Shown piece by piece: positions 32,251 to 43,639 of a DNA stretch of 64,000 nt; the stretch's first letter is position 1; every line of letters begins with the position of its first letter. A program made the position numbers and the translations under genes. The notes under the pieces are model-generated. The model was given only the letters and a program-made list of their open reading frames with translations, ran no database searches and had not been told where the DNA came from. This DNA comes from Dermacentor variabilis (lineage: Eukaryota > Arthropoda > Arachnida > Ixodida > Ixodidae). The stretch is taken from NCBI RefSeq assembly GCF_050947875.1, contig NC_134576.1, positions 58,470,255-58,534,254 of the forward strand. The letters are read 5' to 3'.

Positions 32251-33535
32251 TTTTCGGGACTTCAGATGCGCTCTCTTTATATGCTTGCTACTCGAGTCCG
32301 TTTCTGTTTCTCCAGCTCTCTTTTTCCCCTCCTTATCAGTGTCCATTGCTTCTGCCAGGAGGAGTAGATCGGAAGCTTTACACACTGGATCCTTTAAAGA
32401 CGAGCCCGTTGTTGGCGGCATACGGAAACCGCTGGCTCGGGCAAGTACAGTCTCTAGCGTGGCGTCAGGTGTCGGCGGCTGCCGGACCTGGGGGCGGTGG
32501 CCATGGCTTACCGGACGACGCGGCCTGTAAGGGAGCTCGGTGGCTCGCAAGTCGTCCTCTTGGGCTGTGAAGCGCGCTGACTCGTCGATTATAAGTTATG
32601 AGGGAGGGGCCGTTGCGCTTGAGCTTAACTCTGTTGCGCTGACTTCGGTGGTGCTCTTCGCAGAAGAGGGGAATGGTGGCAACTGCTCATCTTCTGAGCT
32701 GTCTGCAGCCTCCAAGGAAGACATGGGTTGGAAACGTTCATTGCGGCGTGGTTCTCTTCAGACGAGGCCTGTACATTGGGGTACCGGTCGTCTTTGATTG
32801 CTTCTTTGGAGAGCTCATCATTCCCTTCTTGGTCGCCGTTTCCTTCGTTGCTGACAGGGGTGTCATTGGTTGTGGCTTCCCCGGTATGGGATCTCGGCAA
32901 GCAGTAGACCGCTGTGACCTCGTGGTTCACGGCACAGCGGCAACAAGGGGGCATGCACTTGAGGTCTCGTCACCGAAGACTTCGCACCTTTCACATCGTG
33001 ACCTGTGGCATGCCTTTCCTAGGTGTCTTTCCATCCCACACCGTGGGCACACCTTCCAAATTCCTCAGTAGTCGAGTTCTATTCGATGGCCTTGTATTGA
33101 CATAAAATTTGTCGCGGTCTTTGACATTTCCATGCGAATGAACCTCATGCCGCTACCAATTAGTGGTCTTTCTTCGAACTGTGATTCTTGAATTGCAAAA
33201 ACGTTTCCATACAGAGACAGGACTGCCGCGAATGCGGGGTCTCCCACGCATGGGGGGACACGGAAGGCGGTAACCTAGAGGTCTTGTGGTCCGACTTGGG
33301 TGAGTGGGACCGAGGCACCATTCAGAACGAAGGAGCCCCGGGACGATAGTTTTACAACGGCTGCTGCGGGCGCGACAGCTTCTCCCTGGTTCACTCCTCC
33401 CTGGTGTTGAAGGGTCTCAAGACCTCCGGGCCCTACGGTTTCTTCGATGGCATCGATTGATTCATCGCCACTGCTGCCCAATGCCGCGCCGAAAGTGAAG
33501 CAGTACACTTTAGGCGGGGGTTTCCTAGACGCCAT
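32251..33535 (-). pseudogene. LINE-1 ORF1, with CCHC-type fingers
   Basis: Begins MASRKPPPKVYCFTFGAALG at 33535, then VKLSSRGSFVLNGASVPLTQ, VTAFRVPPCVGDPAFAAVLS and SKTATNFMSIQGHRIELDY. A stop is followed in frame by a Cys/His cluster CPRCGMERHLGKAC and RCERCEVFGDETSSAC at about 33050-32960, then an acidic low-complexity tail. These are nucleic-acid-binding fingers of a LINE ORF1. Only one or two stops in the first 190 codons. Confidence 0.72.
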
Positions 33536-36424
33536 CTTGTTGAGTTAGATGATTAAGTGTAGCCCTGGCTACCACAGCGGGACCACGGCGACCACATCTG
33601 GCTGTTGTTCGCGTTGGTCGATCGCTGGAAAAGCACGCTTATCGTTCGCGAGCACGCGCTGACGACTGGACAAAACTTCCGTCGCAGAAATTCAAGCGTC
33701 TTCGTAAAGGTCACAGCGGCAAAAAATTTTCGAACCACGCATACCCAGGCTCTCCATGTGACGGAAGGAATTTGCTGAAGTATTTCAATTTCTCAACCTA
33801 AGATACGTGGAAACATCGTAAACCACGACTAACATACAACCTACGAGGCGACGCGATGGCGCTTTCGTAGGCCAAGGTAAACCAATGTTGCTCGTCGAGG
33901 CGCACATATCCTAGCGCAACCGATCTGCGCTGGCCCTCATGTCGCTGCAGTCGATCCGCACATGAACGACCGGCTTACATGCATAGCCACGACTATTGCA
34001 CCTTGACAGATGTGCTGGTCAACGCGTCTGCTTTTTATGAAATTACGCATTCGATCAGCAAACGACTCCTAACTTCTATCACTGCAGCTAATGAATGCTT
34101 TCAAGGGCCTAATAACTTTAAAGGAACATAGACGAGAAAAAACGATCAGTTCCTTAAAAAAAATTATCCTTTTAAACTTTTAACAGCGAAGAATCCACCG
34201 TCACTTTGAGAATGGCTTGGTAAACCAGAAACCACGAAGCAAATGCAGACAGCTGGCGACACCGCCTAAGAATTCCTGTGCCAGCTACCAATGAAGCCAT
34301 GATTTTGATTGAGCATATTCGGACCCTTTTACATTTTTAACGGGAAAGATGTACTCCACAGAACAATAATTAATGCACATATAGAACTTGCGAAGTTTTG
34401 GAATACTTACCATGCTAGAACACCTCAAATATTAAAAAAGACGTACTACCAAATCCGCCGCGTCACTCGGACCAGCAAGCGCTAGGATTTTGGCAGCAAA
34501 TCTAAATCAAACTGTTGACATAAATTTCGCCTCCTAGCATGTAACTAATTTCTATGAAATTGACACATGGTGTTTTGAAAGAATAAGCTATCCGTTTCAG
34601 CACATTTGGTGTTTCCTTAGTATCCCATTATTCAAACAAGCAGTTTTCAATTAGCGTTCGTCTACTTGTTTATACACATTCGTTGACGGTGGTTTTCCGC
34701 TGTTTCTTGCACGAATTATATTTTTCCTCACTCCAGGGATTTTGCAGTATGGATATGTACGTTCCTAATTCACCTCGTTCCGGCCCTCTTCAACAAGAAA
34801 AGAAATGCGGGAGTGATGCCGGAATCACACCTCCGCCTCGCAGCATAGCAACCCAAGCTTATGATTTAATAATATTATCCATTACCGTTATGACTAAATA
34901 TTTGTTCCTCTGCAACCTGTGCCACGCCTACTTCCTTTATGCGAAAACCAAGTATATTTAAAGTCGTTTTCCGCGTTCGTCATGTGGCCGTTTCTGGTTT
35001 TCTTCGCGCCGTGTTACGTACAACGCAGCATTCGAGATGAACCAAGTTGAGTCAGTTCTTTGGTGGTAGTAGCTAAAGTTAAGAAGAAGCCGGGTGACCT
35101 TGCACTGTTTAGTGGCAGGGCAAGCTCGAATAAACTTTGATATTTCAGCGCTGCAGTGCAGATGCCATGGCTGCATGAATGTAGACCCCAGAACAATGAC
35201 AGAGGCACGTGAAAGTGTACTACACTCCGTTACAGATAACGTCGAAATTCGTCTTTCTCTCGCTTATGCTTGTTGACAATCTACGTAGAGCCCACAATGG
35301 GCGTGTCCTAAACACGCGTTGAACGGATGGTGTAGGAAGCGTGCCGTCTCGGTCACACAACCGCCGTTACCACTGTTTCGCCCTTGTTCTGTAGTAACAA
35401 CTATTCCCTTTACACAATCTTGTATATTCCGCAAGTAACGCCTTACGCAACTCAAGTGATTCTTTAGTGCTGCGCCCCAAATTCGCAGTGCAACAGCGTC
35501 ACCCAGATGGGAACTGCAGCAGCGCCCCAATTGACTGTGGCCGCCAAACAAGCGGCTATCTGAGAAGCTACGGCATCCGCCACCCCCCGTACAGGCGGTA
35601 ACGAGCATGAACTATTTCCGCAGTATTTCCGCAGTTGTGGAAGTGGCGCCAAGTTGACACCCAGTTCTTGTTACGCGAGGAAATATACACAAGGACAATA
35701 CAAATTACGCATATTAAGAAATAACGTAGTGCCATGCAAGGTAAAACAACTTCGCCTAGACGGAAACTTCTAAAATTAATAAAGGATCACTGTATATAAG
35801 AAGCAATGCGAAATTTCAGTGCAGCTCTATACTTGTTTTAACGATACATTGGCTAGCGAAGCCTGGTGCAGCACATTTACATTGGAGCGAAGTGAAGCGC
35901 GAATGGATCGCTAATGCGGAGATCCCGTGAACCAGCGCGTGGATGATGCGTGGGCGCAATTCACGGCAGCCGCCGCCGACAGACCGACCCGTTGCCGCGT
36001 GCTACTCTGGCGCCATCTAATATCTATGGTCGCCACACTAGGCACTTTTTTCCCGATTATGCAATACCCCCTTCCGCTTCGTTCACATCATTCCGCTGCA
36101 GCCTCCTCTGCACTTTCTTCATCGCGTATTTCATCCTCTACTGCCCTCAGCATTCAGTTTCATGTTTCGCCATGCTCGTTCGCGCGGTCCCACCCTGGTA
36201 CGAGCCCAAGCGCGGCGACTATCACCGGAAGAACGGGCTTGTAAGAAAGCTGTCGTGTAAGGAAAGTCTGCAGGTAATGCGGAACTCTTAAAGGAAAGTT
36301 GGAATAGGTACATAAATACAACTGGACCTAGACGCCTCGCGGACTGCAGAGGGGGAGATAATTCAGAATTACACGCCCCAATCTCCATGTATCAGGTCAG
36401 AGAGGAGAATATTCGGCTATTAAG
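33536..36424. other. CLCA intron sequence, no gene recognised
   Basis: A/T-rich at 33.7-35.0 kb, then a GC-rich patch at 35.9-36.25 kb containing frames without domains. The latter may be LTR or leader sequence of gypsy element C or another repeat; I could not match it to the element C 5' LTR. Confidence 0.4.
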
Positions 36425-37610
36425 TTAGCGGGGGCGCGGACAGAGGGAGCAACCGAATTTGTGGTAGAATGTCATTGCCTGTAGGTGGTAAGCCGTGGTA
36501 TTATTAAGGCGCGTGTCGAGCAGTCTCGCCAGGGCAGAAAGGACGGAGCATTGAAATTGCTGGCCTCGGTCAGTAGTTATGCGCAACGGGCAACCGAACT
36601 GCGGTACCCACGTGGCAATAAATGCTTCCGCCACTATTTCAGCCATGGCGCCTCATAGAGGGCCACTTTGAGCACCGGGCGACCCACATGAGGAGGTACT
36701 TGAACCCTTGGCAGCGCGGAAGAGGCCCCACCAAGTTTAAATGCACGTGATCTAAACGGCTCTACGGTGGTCTAAATGGCGGCCGCTAAACGCATGTGCC
36801 AGGTCACCTCCACGGCCTGACAGGCGTGCAGCCTCTTGAACATCTTCGAACACCTTTGTTGATCCCTGGCGAGATGAAGCAGCCTGCGATAAGCCTCTGT
36901 GTTGCTTTTATGTCGGGATGGCTTAGCCCGTGCACTGAATCAAATATTGGCCGCCGAAACTGCAGGGGCTCGAACGGACGAGGAGCTGCCTGCGATGTGC
37001 CACCCGTGGCCAATGTTGTGCAAGGAAGCGGCCCCTCCGCAAGCCGGAGAGGTGAGCCTCCGTCGCACAATCGAACCAGCTCCGGATCGTTTTGCAAGGT
37101 TGTTGGCAATTGAAAGGGCCAGGAGACACAGCGCCCATCCGCGACATTGCATCAGATGACCGATTTTATGTCCCAGAGATGTGGCAGATGCCCGTCGAAA
37201 ATTCCGAAATAAGTAAAGTTGTCGAAGCTCATGTTCTGAGTATGAGGAAATATATTAGAAATTGGAAGCTAATGGCTTGTGATCAGTCAGAATGTAAACA
37301 TTACAAACTTCAACTAAAAGAAACAGCTGTTTGACAGCGCAATAAATGGCCAACATCTCCCTCTCAAAGGCGTTGTTGCGAGCTTCTGTAGGTTTCAGGC
37401 GCTTTGAGAAGAAGCTCAGCGACCTTCGGTCTATGATATCGTGCTGCTGCTGTACTGCACACATTGACACGCTCGATGCGTCTACCCCAGGGCGAGTTTG
37501 CGGGTCGGGCAACGGATGAATCAGCATCGCTGCAGTCCCCAATTGCGTATTCGCTTCCTCGAAGAGCTGGTCATGCTCCGAATACCAGTGAAAGGTATGG
37601 TTTGTGTTTC
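36425..37610 (-). pseudogene. Gypsy-C 3' half: RNase H and integrase
   Basis: Minus strand. Begins HTFHWYSEHDQLFEEANTQL with PLPDPQTRPGVDASSVSMCA (RNase H first aspartate), LSFFSKRLKPTEARNNAFER and YILTDHKPLASNF. Then, after a frame change, the integrase zinc region (FDSVHGLSHPDIKATQRLIA) and core (AEIVAEAFIATWVPQFGCPL, TDRGQQFQCS, the second catalytic D). The terminal YHPQ-type motif is altered and the catalytic E is not seen. It continues, across the Gypsy-D insertion, the RT fragment at 40794-41864 (PLTDLLLRDSKK). Confidence 0.78.
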
Positions 37611-37975
37611 TGGCAGGTCTCGCAGCGTGGGGCAACTTCTCTATCACTGTTTATAAAAGGCCAAAAGAGCACCGTTCGGGCACGTGCCTTAATCTTGTCT
37701 GCTCCTGTATGCGCAGTATGAAGGCAGGCGAGTACTCTGCGCATCTTGACAGGAATGATGAAGCGGTTGCTCCGAAACACGAGGCCGTCCTGCGTATGTA
37801 GCTCATCACGGAAGCTCCAGTAGCAACGTAGTTCGCCACTGACATCAGCTTTGCTGTCCGCCCACTGCGTTCTAGCATACTGGCAATGTTGCACCATAAC
37901 CGGATCCTCGTCGGTCTCTTGGAGAACTTGGCTCAGCCGACTGTCTGAAACCTGAAGGCAAGCAATCGTAATCAC
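37576..37975 (-). pseudogene. Gypsy-D integrase, N-terminal zinc-binding part
   Basis: Reads LRCYWSFRDELHTQDGLVFR, then ACLHTAHTGADKIKARARTV and CETCQKHKP. The H-x3-H and C-x2-C (LHTAH, CETC) are the HHCC finger of retroviral-type integrases. It stops at the junction with Gypsy-C; the DDE core is absent. Confidence 0.78.
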
Positions 37976-38099
37976 ATGGTAATTCAGGCACTGTTCTTTC
38001 AGTAGCGCTTTGCTCGGGAATCGCGATAAAGCGTCAGCGACAAACAGCTGCTTTCTAGGAGTATTTTACGACTGTCGGGTACCTTTGTAAGCTGAGGCG

Positions 38100-39213
38100 C
38101 ATGCGCTGAAGTCGTAGAGGACAATGACATAACGGCTTCTTAAATATCATTTCTAGTGGCTTATGATCGGATTCTTCGGGCTGCCCGAAAAGATAGTCGC
38201 GGAATCTTTCGCAGACGTGAACGATTGCCAGCATCTCTTATTGAATCTGAGCATACCTTTTGGTGCGTTTCTGTCAGCGAATGTGAAGAGTGCGCTAGCG
38301 GACGCCCGTCCTGTATAAAAACTGCACCAATTCCGTTCTAGCTGGCGTCTACCGATAGCCTGATCGGTTTAGCCTTCTGGTAGTAGCTTAATACAGGAGC
38401 TGGGGCGAGCGCTTCCTGTAGAGCCTTGAAGCTTGCTTCTCGATTGTCTTCCTCAACCCACGCGACATCCTTCTTTAGTAGTTCTCGATGTGGCGCCGTT
38501 AGGTTTGACATATTCGGAATAAAGCGGTAGTCAAAATTTACCATGCCCAGAAACGTCTGCAGCTCCTTGTGGTTGCTTGGCGTCTGGCCTTGCAATATGT
38601 CGTCTAGCCGCTGTGGATCGAAACTCAGCCCGTCACGTGTCAGAACGTTTCCCAAGTACCGCGCAGATTCCTGTAAAAAGCGGCATTTCTTTCTGTTCAA
38701 TTTTAGGTTGTGCTCTTGGCATCGTCGCAGGACGTTGACAAGGTTGATGTCATGCTCGCTTTTCGTTCTGCCCCACATTAGAATATCGTCCATGACTGCC
38801 GCTGCGCCTTTGATGCCTTTCAGTATCCGGTGCATGGCACGCTGAAATATTTCCGGTGTGGACGAGATCCCAAACGGCATGCGTAAAAACCTGTAACAGC
38901 CATAGGGAGTGCTCATTCTGCAGATTTGCGAGCTCGCGTCATCTAGCTTGATTTGCTAGAAACCCGAGGCTGCGTCCAAAGTAGTAAAGTACTGCGCGCC
39001 GCTGATCGAAGGTGCTATGCCTTCCAATGTTGGCATTGGATAGTGCTCGAGAAACAGTGCTTTGTTCAGATCAAAAGGGTCTAGGCAAATTCGTACCTTC
39101 TCTCCTTTAGTGACGACGACCATGTTGCTGGCCCACTCCGTCGGCTCTGTCACTTGCGCTATCGCTCCCCATGTCTCCATGCGATTCAGCTCTGTTTTAA
39201 CCTTGCTTTTCAA
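38100..39213 (-). pseudogene. Gypsy-D reverse transcriptase and RNase H start
   Basis: MKSKVKTELNRMETWGAIAQ, VRICLDPFDLNKAL, YFTTLDAASGF, one TAG, then STPYGCYRFLRMPFGISSTP, VMDDILMWG (catalytic box, plus-strand 38780-38797), LNRKKCRFLQESARYLGNVL, the connection region, and LSVDAS (RNase H first aspartate) followed by a stop. A single frame covers nearly 290 codons with one in-frame stop between 39213 and 38338, better preserved than the other gypsy copies here. Confidence 0.85.
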
Positions 39214-39391
39214 TGCTATTGGAATTCACCGTGCTGCTTTCACCGCTCCCTGGGAACCAGTCTTGAGTTTCAGGTGGTAAACCGCACCCTCCAATTGACC
39301 TAGGCCCTCGAACATGTCTTCGTAAGGCTTCGCAGCATCGTAAAGCTCTAGTTGCTCGACAGAAGGGACTCTTTGGAGTAAGCCTAACTTT

Positions 39392-39667
39392 TCAGCAACT
39401 GCGCCTCTCAATGTCACGGCAACTTCGTCTTCCACAACAAAAAAGTATCTGAATCTTGCTTCCTCTCGTTGCAACTTGGAGAAGAACTTGTTTCGTTGAG
39501 TTTTGCTGGAATCCAAAGAACGTGTTTAAAACTACGTTACAGTCGTACGGCTGCTTGTTGGTTACTTTCGGCAACTGGCTGCGCGCAATAATTGAGCCGG
39601 TTGCGCCTGTGTCCAGCTTGAAAAAAAAACTTGTTTTCCTTCTATCTGAATGGTAGCCGTCCAGCAA
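39392..39667 (-). pseudogene. Gypsy-D protease
   Basis: FFFKLDTGATGSIIARSQLP contains the DTGA aspartic protease active site (plus-strand 39603-39613). Followed by YDCNVVLNTFFGFQQN. A frameshift near 39500 separates it from the linker to RT (LYDAAKPYEDMFEGLGQLEG, about 39380-39300). Confidence 0.82.
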
Positions 39668-39779
39668 GAGTCTTTCCCACGTGCATGAGACACTGTTTCC
39701 AACCAGAACTCGCCTAGCGTTTCGCCGTCTTGAGTTTCAATAGATGCTACATTTTGCTCCTTTGAGTAAAATTTTTCGG

Positions 39780-40532
39780 GCAGCTTTTTGCAGGCTATGG
39801 CGAAGTGATTCTTTCCGCCGTATTTTCTGCATGTGCGTCCTTTTGCGGGGAAGACATGGTCAGTCTGATGATTCCTTGAGTACTTCGTGCAACGCCGACC
39901 TTCTGCCTGAGATACTGCGTTTATCTCGGCAGCGTAATGGCTTCTGGGGCGTGCCTATATTTCTTCGCACTGTTCCTTGCCATGTTCTCGCGAGCGGCAC
40001 ATTTCTACCGTTTTTTCAAATGACGCATTTTCAGACACGAACTTTTCTTGCAGCTTTTTGTCTCTTATTCCGAGAATAATACGGCTTCTGAGCATGCGCT
40101 CTTCGAGTTCCCCAAACTCGCAACTTTTGCTAGCACTCGTAGGTCTTTTGACCAGTCGTTGAAGCTTTCGCCCTCATTTAGGTCACGCTTTCCAAAACGA
40201 AGCTTGTGATAGGCTAGGTTTAGTTCGGGCTTGTAAAATGCCTCAAATTTACGCTTCAGGACTTCTGCGTCCGACTTGTCTTCATCCGGTGCAAAAGCAA
40301 AAGTGCTATACGTCTTGTGCGCGTCCTCTCCGATAATCATGAGAAAAGTGGCTGCCTGTACCTCTTTAGGTTGCTGGTATAGGTACATTGCCGTTGCGAA
40401 GAGCTCAAACTCCCGGCGCCACGTCTTCCAACTTTGCCGTACGTCTCCTGTGGTGTCCAGGACTGTCGGCGGTGGCAGTAGCGTGGTGACTGGGGCGCTG
40501 GTCTGCTGGCGCTGTTCCCCATTCTCGTACAA
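39780..40532 (-). pseudogene. Gypsy-D gag with zinc knuckle
   Basis: Starts MYENGEQRQQTSAPVTTLLP at 40532; capsid-like block TWRREFELFATAMYLYQQPK, KRKFEAFYKPELNLAYHKLR, GESFNDWSKDLRVLA. A stop near 40065 is followed by a knuckle at about 39835-39795, CRKYGGKNHFAIAC, where the second Cys is Tyr. Typical of mag-like gypsy gag. No long deletions. Confidence 0.8.
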
Positions 40533-40614
40533 GTACGGCCCTTCGAGCCATCCTTGTTGGCTTGCTGACCGTCCACTTTTCCTTCACCGGCTGCGTACGT
40601 CAGCCGCAGTCCGA

Positions 40615-40629
40615 CCACTTCTGACACCA
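40615..40629 (-). other. Gypsy-D primer binding site, tRNA-Leu
   Basis: On the minus strand TGGTGTCAGAAGTGG follows the LTR directly. Its complement is CCACTTCTGACACCA, the 3' end of a eukaryotic tRNA-Leu with CCA, the primer used by mag-like gypsy elements. Confidence 0.8.
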
Positions 40630-40793
40630 TGTGGTTTGCAAGCACTCATGTGCGTCAAGAAGAAGTGCATTATTGAACGGAACCCACTCTTATATATACA
40701 TACTATCAAAGGGGGCGTTGCAGCCAACTGAGTGCGCGTGTGCATGACAGTGCATTGCATGTGCAGCGTGAACCATGTGGTTCACGACGCACA
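40630..40793 (-). repeat. Gypsy-D 5' LTR
   Basis: 164 bp on the minus strand from TGTGCGTCG to AAACCACA, with a TATATAA box (plus-strand about 40690-40700). The right boundary is set by the primer site. The left boundary is my choice of TGTG...CACA termini at the point where Gypsy-C sequence stops. Confidence 0.6.
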
Positions 40794-41864
40794 TGATTGC
40801 GCGGAAACCACAAAAGGTACGCAGTTTCTTGGAGTCACGAAGCAGCAGGTCGGTAAGCGGCTGAAGATCTTGCGCACAGGATGGCATAAAGCTTCTGAGA
40901 AAATTTATGAGCCCCAGAAACTCTCGCAACTCTCTGAAGGATAAAACGTAAGGATGGATAATTGGAGGTACTGGTTAAGCATGATATGAAGTGAAGGCGC
41001 GACAACGACGGTGGACGAAGAGTGAACACACACGCACACACATGCGCCCTCTGTGTGGGTTCACTCTTCGCCCTGTGTTTGTGTGGGTTCTCTCTTCGTC
41101 CACCGTCGTTGCAGCGCCTTCACTTCAGATAATGTGTGATGGAGGTTGCAGACGCGAAGTGCTCGATTTCCCCAAGCTGGGATTCCAGTGGCTTGATGCA
41201 TTGAGGTGAAATACGATGGCCGAGAAAATCCATGGCTTGAACTCCGCAAATGCATTTCTTGGTCCTTAGGACTAGCCGTGTTCATCCAGGAATTCAAATA
41301 GGAAACGAACGCGCTCTTTGTCCTCTCCGGCTGTTTGGCTTATGAAGATAATGTCCTCAAGGTAGATGAAAATGAAAGGGAGTCCGCGCGTAACCTCGTC
41401 TATGAATAGTTGAATAGCTCGCGTCGGATTCTTCAAACCGTAAAGCATATGCACAAACTCAAATACGCCAAACTGAGTAGTGATTGGTGTTTTCGGTGTG
41501 TCGCTGGGTTTCACAGGAATTTGGTGATACGCGTCCATCAAGAAATCTTGCTGTATGTTTAGTACCGTTGAGACAAGTGCCAAAGTCAGGTATGTGGAGA
41601 AGGGTATATTGATACGGTGTAGTGATGGTATTAGAAGCTCAGTATTCAGTACAAGGCCCCCAACTGCCACGGTCCTGCTTTGGAACCAGTTGGGGATTTG
41701 AGATTTAAAGACCGATTGTTGGAGGAAGAACGAATAATGCCTAGCTGAAGGATATGTTCGAACTCCCGGCTAGTGACTTCCAACCTCCGTTCAGCAAGCC
41801 TTGGTGGCCGGGCGAATACAGGTGGTCCGGTGGGTGCAACATGATGCGTTACCTTGTGTTTCAC
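40794..41864 (-). pseudogene. Gypsy-C reverse transcriptase
   Basis: Minus strand from VKHKVTHHVAPTGPPVFARP and REFEHILQLGIIRSSSN through LMDAYHQIPVKPSDTPKT, FEFVHMLYGLKN, FIYLEDIIFISQTAGE (YLED in place of the usual Y-x-DD), FLGLINFLRSFMPS and PLTDLLLRDSKK. Frameshifts occur near 41650 and 41280, and a palindromic insertion lies at 40990-41122. Loss of the second catalytic Asp shows the copy is dead. Confidence 0.78.
40990..41122. repeat. Small foldback insertion in Gypsy-C RT
   Basis: GTGAAGGCGC..CAACGACGGTGGACGAAGAG at the left recurs as its complement at the right end (CTCTTCGTCCACCGTCGTTG...GCGCCTTCAC), around a core of CA-rich and GTGTGGGTT repeats. It interrupts the RT connection region. 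Confidence 0.75.
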
Positions 41865-42099
41865 GGGCAGTGCATCGTTTCGGGGCCTCGTGGGTTGCAG
41901 GTCTCAGCAAGTATAATGTACTTTGAGAGCGGCCGATATTTACAGAAGCCAGATTATGTTAGGTTGCACATAGGCCAAGTACATCGAAGGATGCGATGCT
42001 ATACTTTATGTGCCGATCACGAATACGCTATGTTTGAAATGGCTGAGGAAGTCGGCTTCCAGAATGGCAAAGCCGACGTCGGGGGTCACGAACACCAAT

Positions 42100-42345
42100 G
42101 TGTGCAAGCGCCGGATTTCGACATCTAGCGTCCTTGACCGCAGCCCAAACGTCGCGATGGCAGAGTTGTGCACTGCGTATAGCGTGGGTAAGGACTCGCC
42201 AAGTTGGCGATCTCCGGTCGTGGTAGCAACGATTGACAGCTGGACTCCGGTATCGACGAGGAGGCGAGCGCCAGTTATGCGGTAGACTACGAAGAATAGG
42301 CGGCTTCCTCGAGGGCCGATGTCGCTTGCCGCCGTTAGCGACTGG
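42100..42345 (-). pseudogene. Gypsy-C protease
   Basis: LFFVVYRITGARLLVDTGVQ (active site DTG at about plus-strand 42249-42258), then LPTLYAVHNSAIATFGLRSR and ILEADFLSHF, the ILGADFL-type flap downstream motif with E for G. Confidence 0.75.
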
Positions 42346-42449
42346 CCAGTGCGTTCGGCGTCTACGAAAAGGGCTGTGTGCAGCTACTTGCTTGTTCGTG
42401 AGAGCGATAGTCCTAGCAGCACAACTGCCGCGGCGCGTCTCCAGGTGCA

Positions 42450-43159
42450 CTGTCAGGCTGTGAAGCCGAATGGCTGTGACGAAGTTGGTCGTCAGCGTCG
42501 TCAGCGTTGTCGCCCGTTGTCAGCCTCTCCAGTGCACTAGTAAGGCGGTAGACTGTTTCCACGAGGGGCGAGAGTCAATCTCCAGGCTCTCAGACTCTCG
42601 AAGTGGCGATAGGTAGCTGTACCAAAGATGAGTAGTCGCAGATGCGGTCAGGGAGTGGAGTTAGCCGATTGAGACTCATATTGTAGGAACTCGCTAGCAC
42701 CATGCGTGCGGACTGCGCAAGGCGTTGCCAAAACAGCTCGCGCGAAGTGGAAAGCTGGCTCTGGTTTTCGGAGTGCTCATCAAGTAACTGACGCAGCCGG
42801 TGCAGCAGTTGTGACGGTCGTCAGTCGTCGAGCTCCTCGGAGAGAAACTTGGCGATCAACGATGGCTCGAGGTGCTGCAGGAGCGTGCGTTGCATGTATT
42901 GGTATGCTGCGGCCGAATGCGTACCCGCAATTAAGTCGTTTATGGCATGGGCATTATCGTTCGGTAGCGCGACGAGGACATGCATGAACTTTACTGCCTG
43001 CGAAGTGGTGTACCGGAGTTGAAAATGGGTCTCTAGCTGCGTAAACGAAACTCAAGAATTCTTAGGCCAGAAACTGGGAAGCTGAAGCTCTGCGGCGATG
43101 GCAGGAGACGTAATCGTGGCGTCGTTTTTGTGAGTATGAGTAGCAGCCGCATCGTTCAT
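42450..43159 (-). pseudogene. Gypsy-C gag
   Basis: ATG at 43159; AAELQLPSFWPKNS, a TGA, then VSFTQLETHFQLRYTTSQAV, KFMHVLVALPND, RTLLQHLEPSLIAKFLSEEL and RRPSQLLHRLRQLLDE-like text. Matches the capsid-like gag of the mdg1/tick gypsy group (no zinc knuckle seen). At least two stops. Confidence 0.7.
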
Positions 43160-43199
43160 AACTAGTGTTTAAAAAAGGTCAATCCCCTGTGTCACCACT

Positions 43200-43421
43200 T
43201 GTTGGAAGCTCGGCTTAGTGAAGGCAAGAAATAGATGTATTGGTAACTTGAAGATAGCCAACTGGCTTTTATTCGAAAGTAAAAGAAGGTTTGCGGCTGT
43301 GGTGACGCCCCAGTAGGGGAGTTCCTCGATTCCAACTTACAGCAGAGCATAACGACCACACAAAGCGAGTAAAACCGGCTTTCCGAGAAGCGCGGTTAAA
43401 GCAGGGTCACACGGTCGCTAC
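43200..43421 (-). repeat. Gypsy-C 5' LTR (approximate)
   Basis: Minus strand ends ...GCTTCCAACA directly before AGTGGTGACAC, the likely primer site, and contains AATAAA (about plus-strand 43270). The 5' boundary at TGTAGCGACCG is a guess. Confidence 0.5.
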
Positions 43422-43639
43422 AAGCTCAATGACGAAATTCACCCACATATTCTTTCGCCGTCCTTGACTGCGTTTCTTTTCTCTACGCATTCATTCTGTA
43501 ACCCTAACGGTCCACAGCTTATCTAACCTACTCGTAACGCGACCAGCCTAGCTCCATTTGTTTCGCCTAATTTTGATTAAAATATAGGTCTGTGATCCAC
43601 AACGCTCTCTTCCTTCCTCTTAAATTTCCTACGAACAGG

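Larger units (their letters stand above)
37576..40793 (-). mobile_element. Gypsy-D: mag-like Ty3/gypsy element inserted in Gypsy-C
   Basis: Minus strand: LTR 40793-40630, primer site, gag, protease, RT, RNase H and the integrase zinc region, ending abruptly at about 37576 where Gypsy-C resumes. The 3' part of integrase and the 3' LTR are missing. Gypsy-C protein on the two sides (PLTDLLLRDSKKLRTF and NHTFHWYSEHDQ) is continuous once Gypsy-D is removed, apart from a few overlapping bases around ACCTTT. Confidence 0.75.

Noticed and set aside
34683..34961. Possible small gene at 34.68-34.96 kb
   Set aside because: The 92-codon frame has no domain, no splice context I can defend, and lies in A/T-rich intron.
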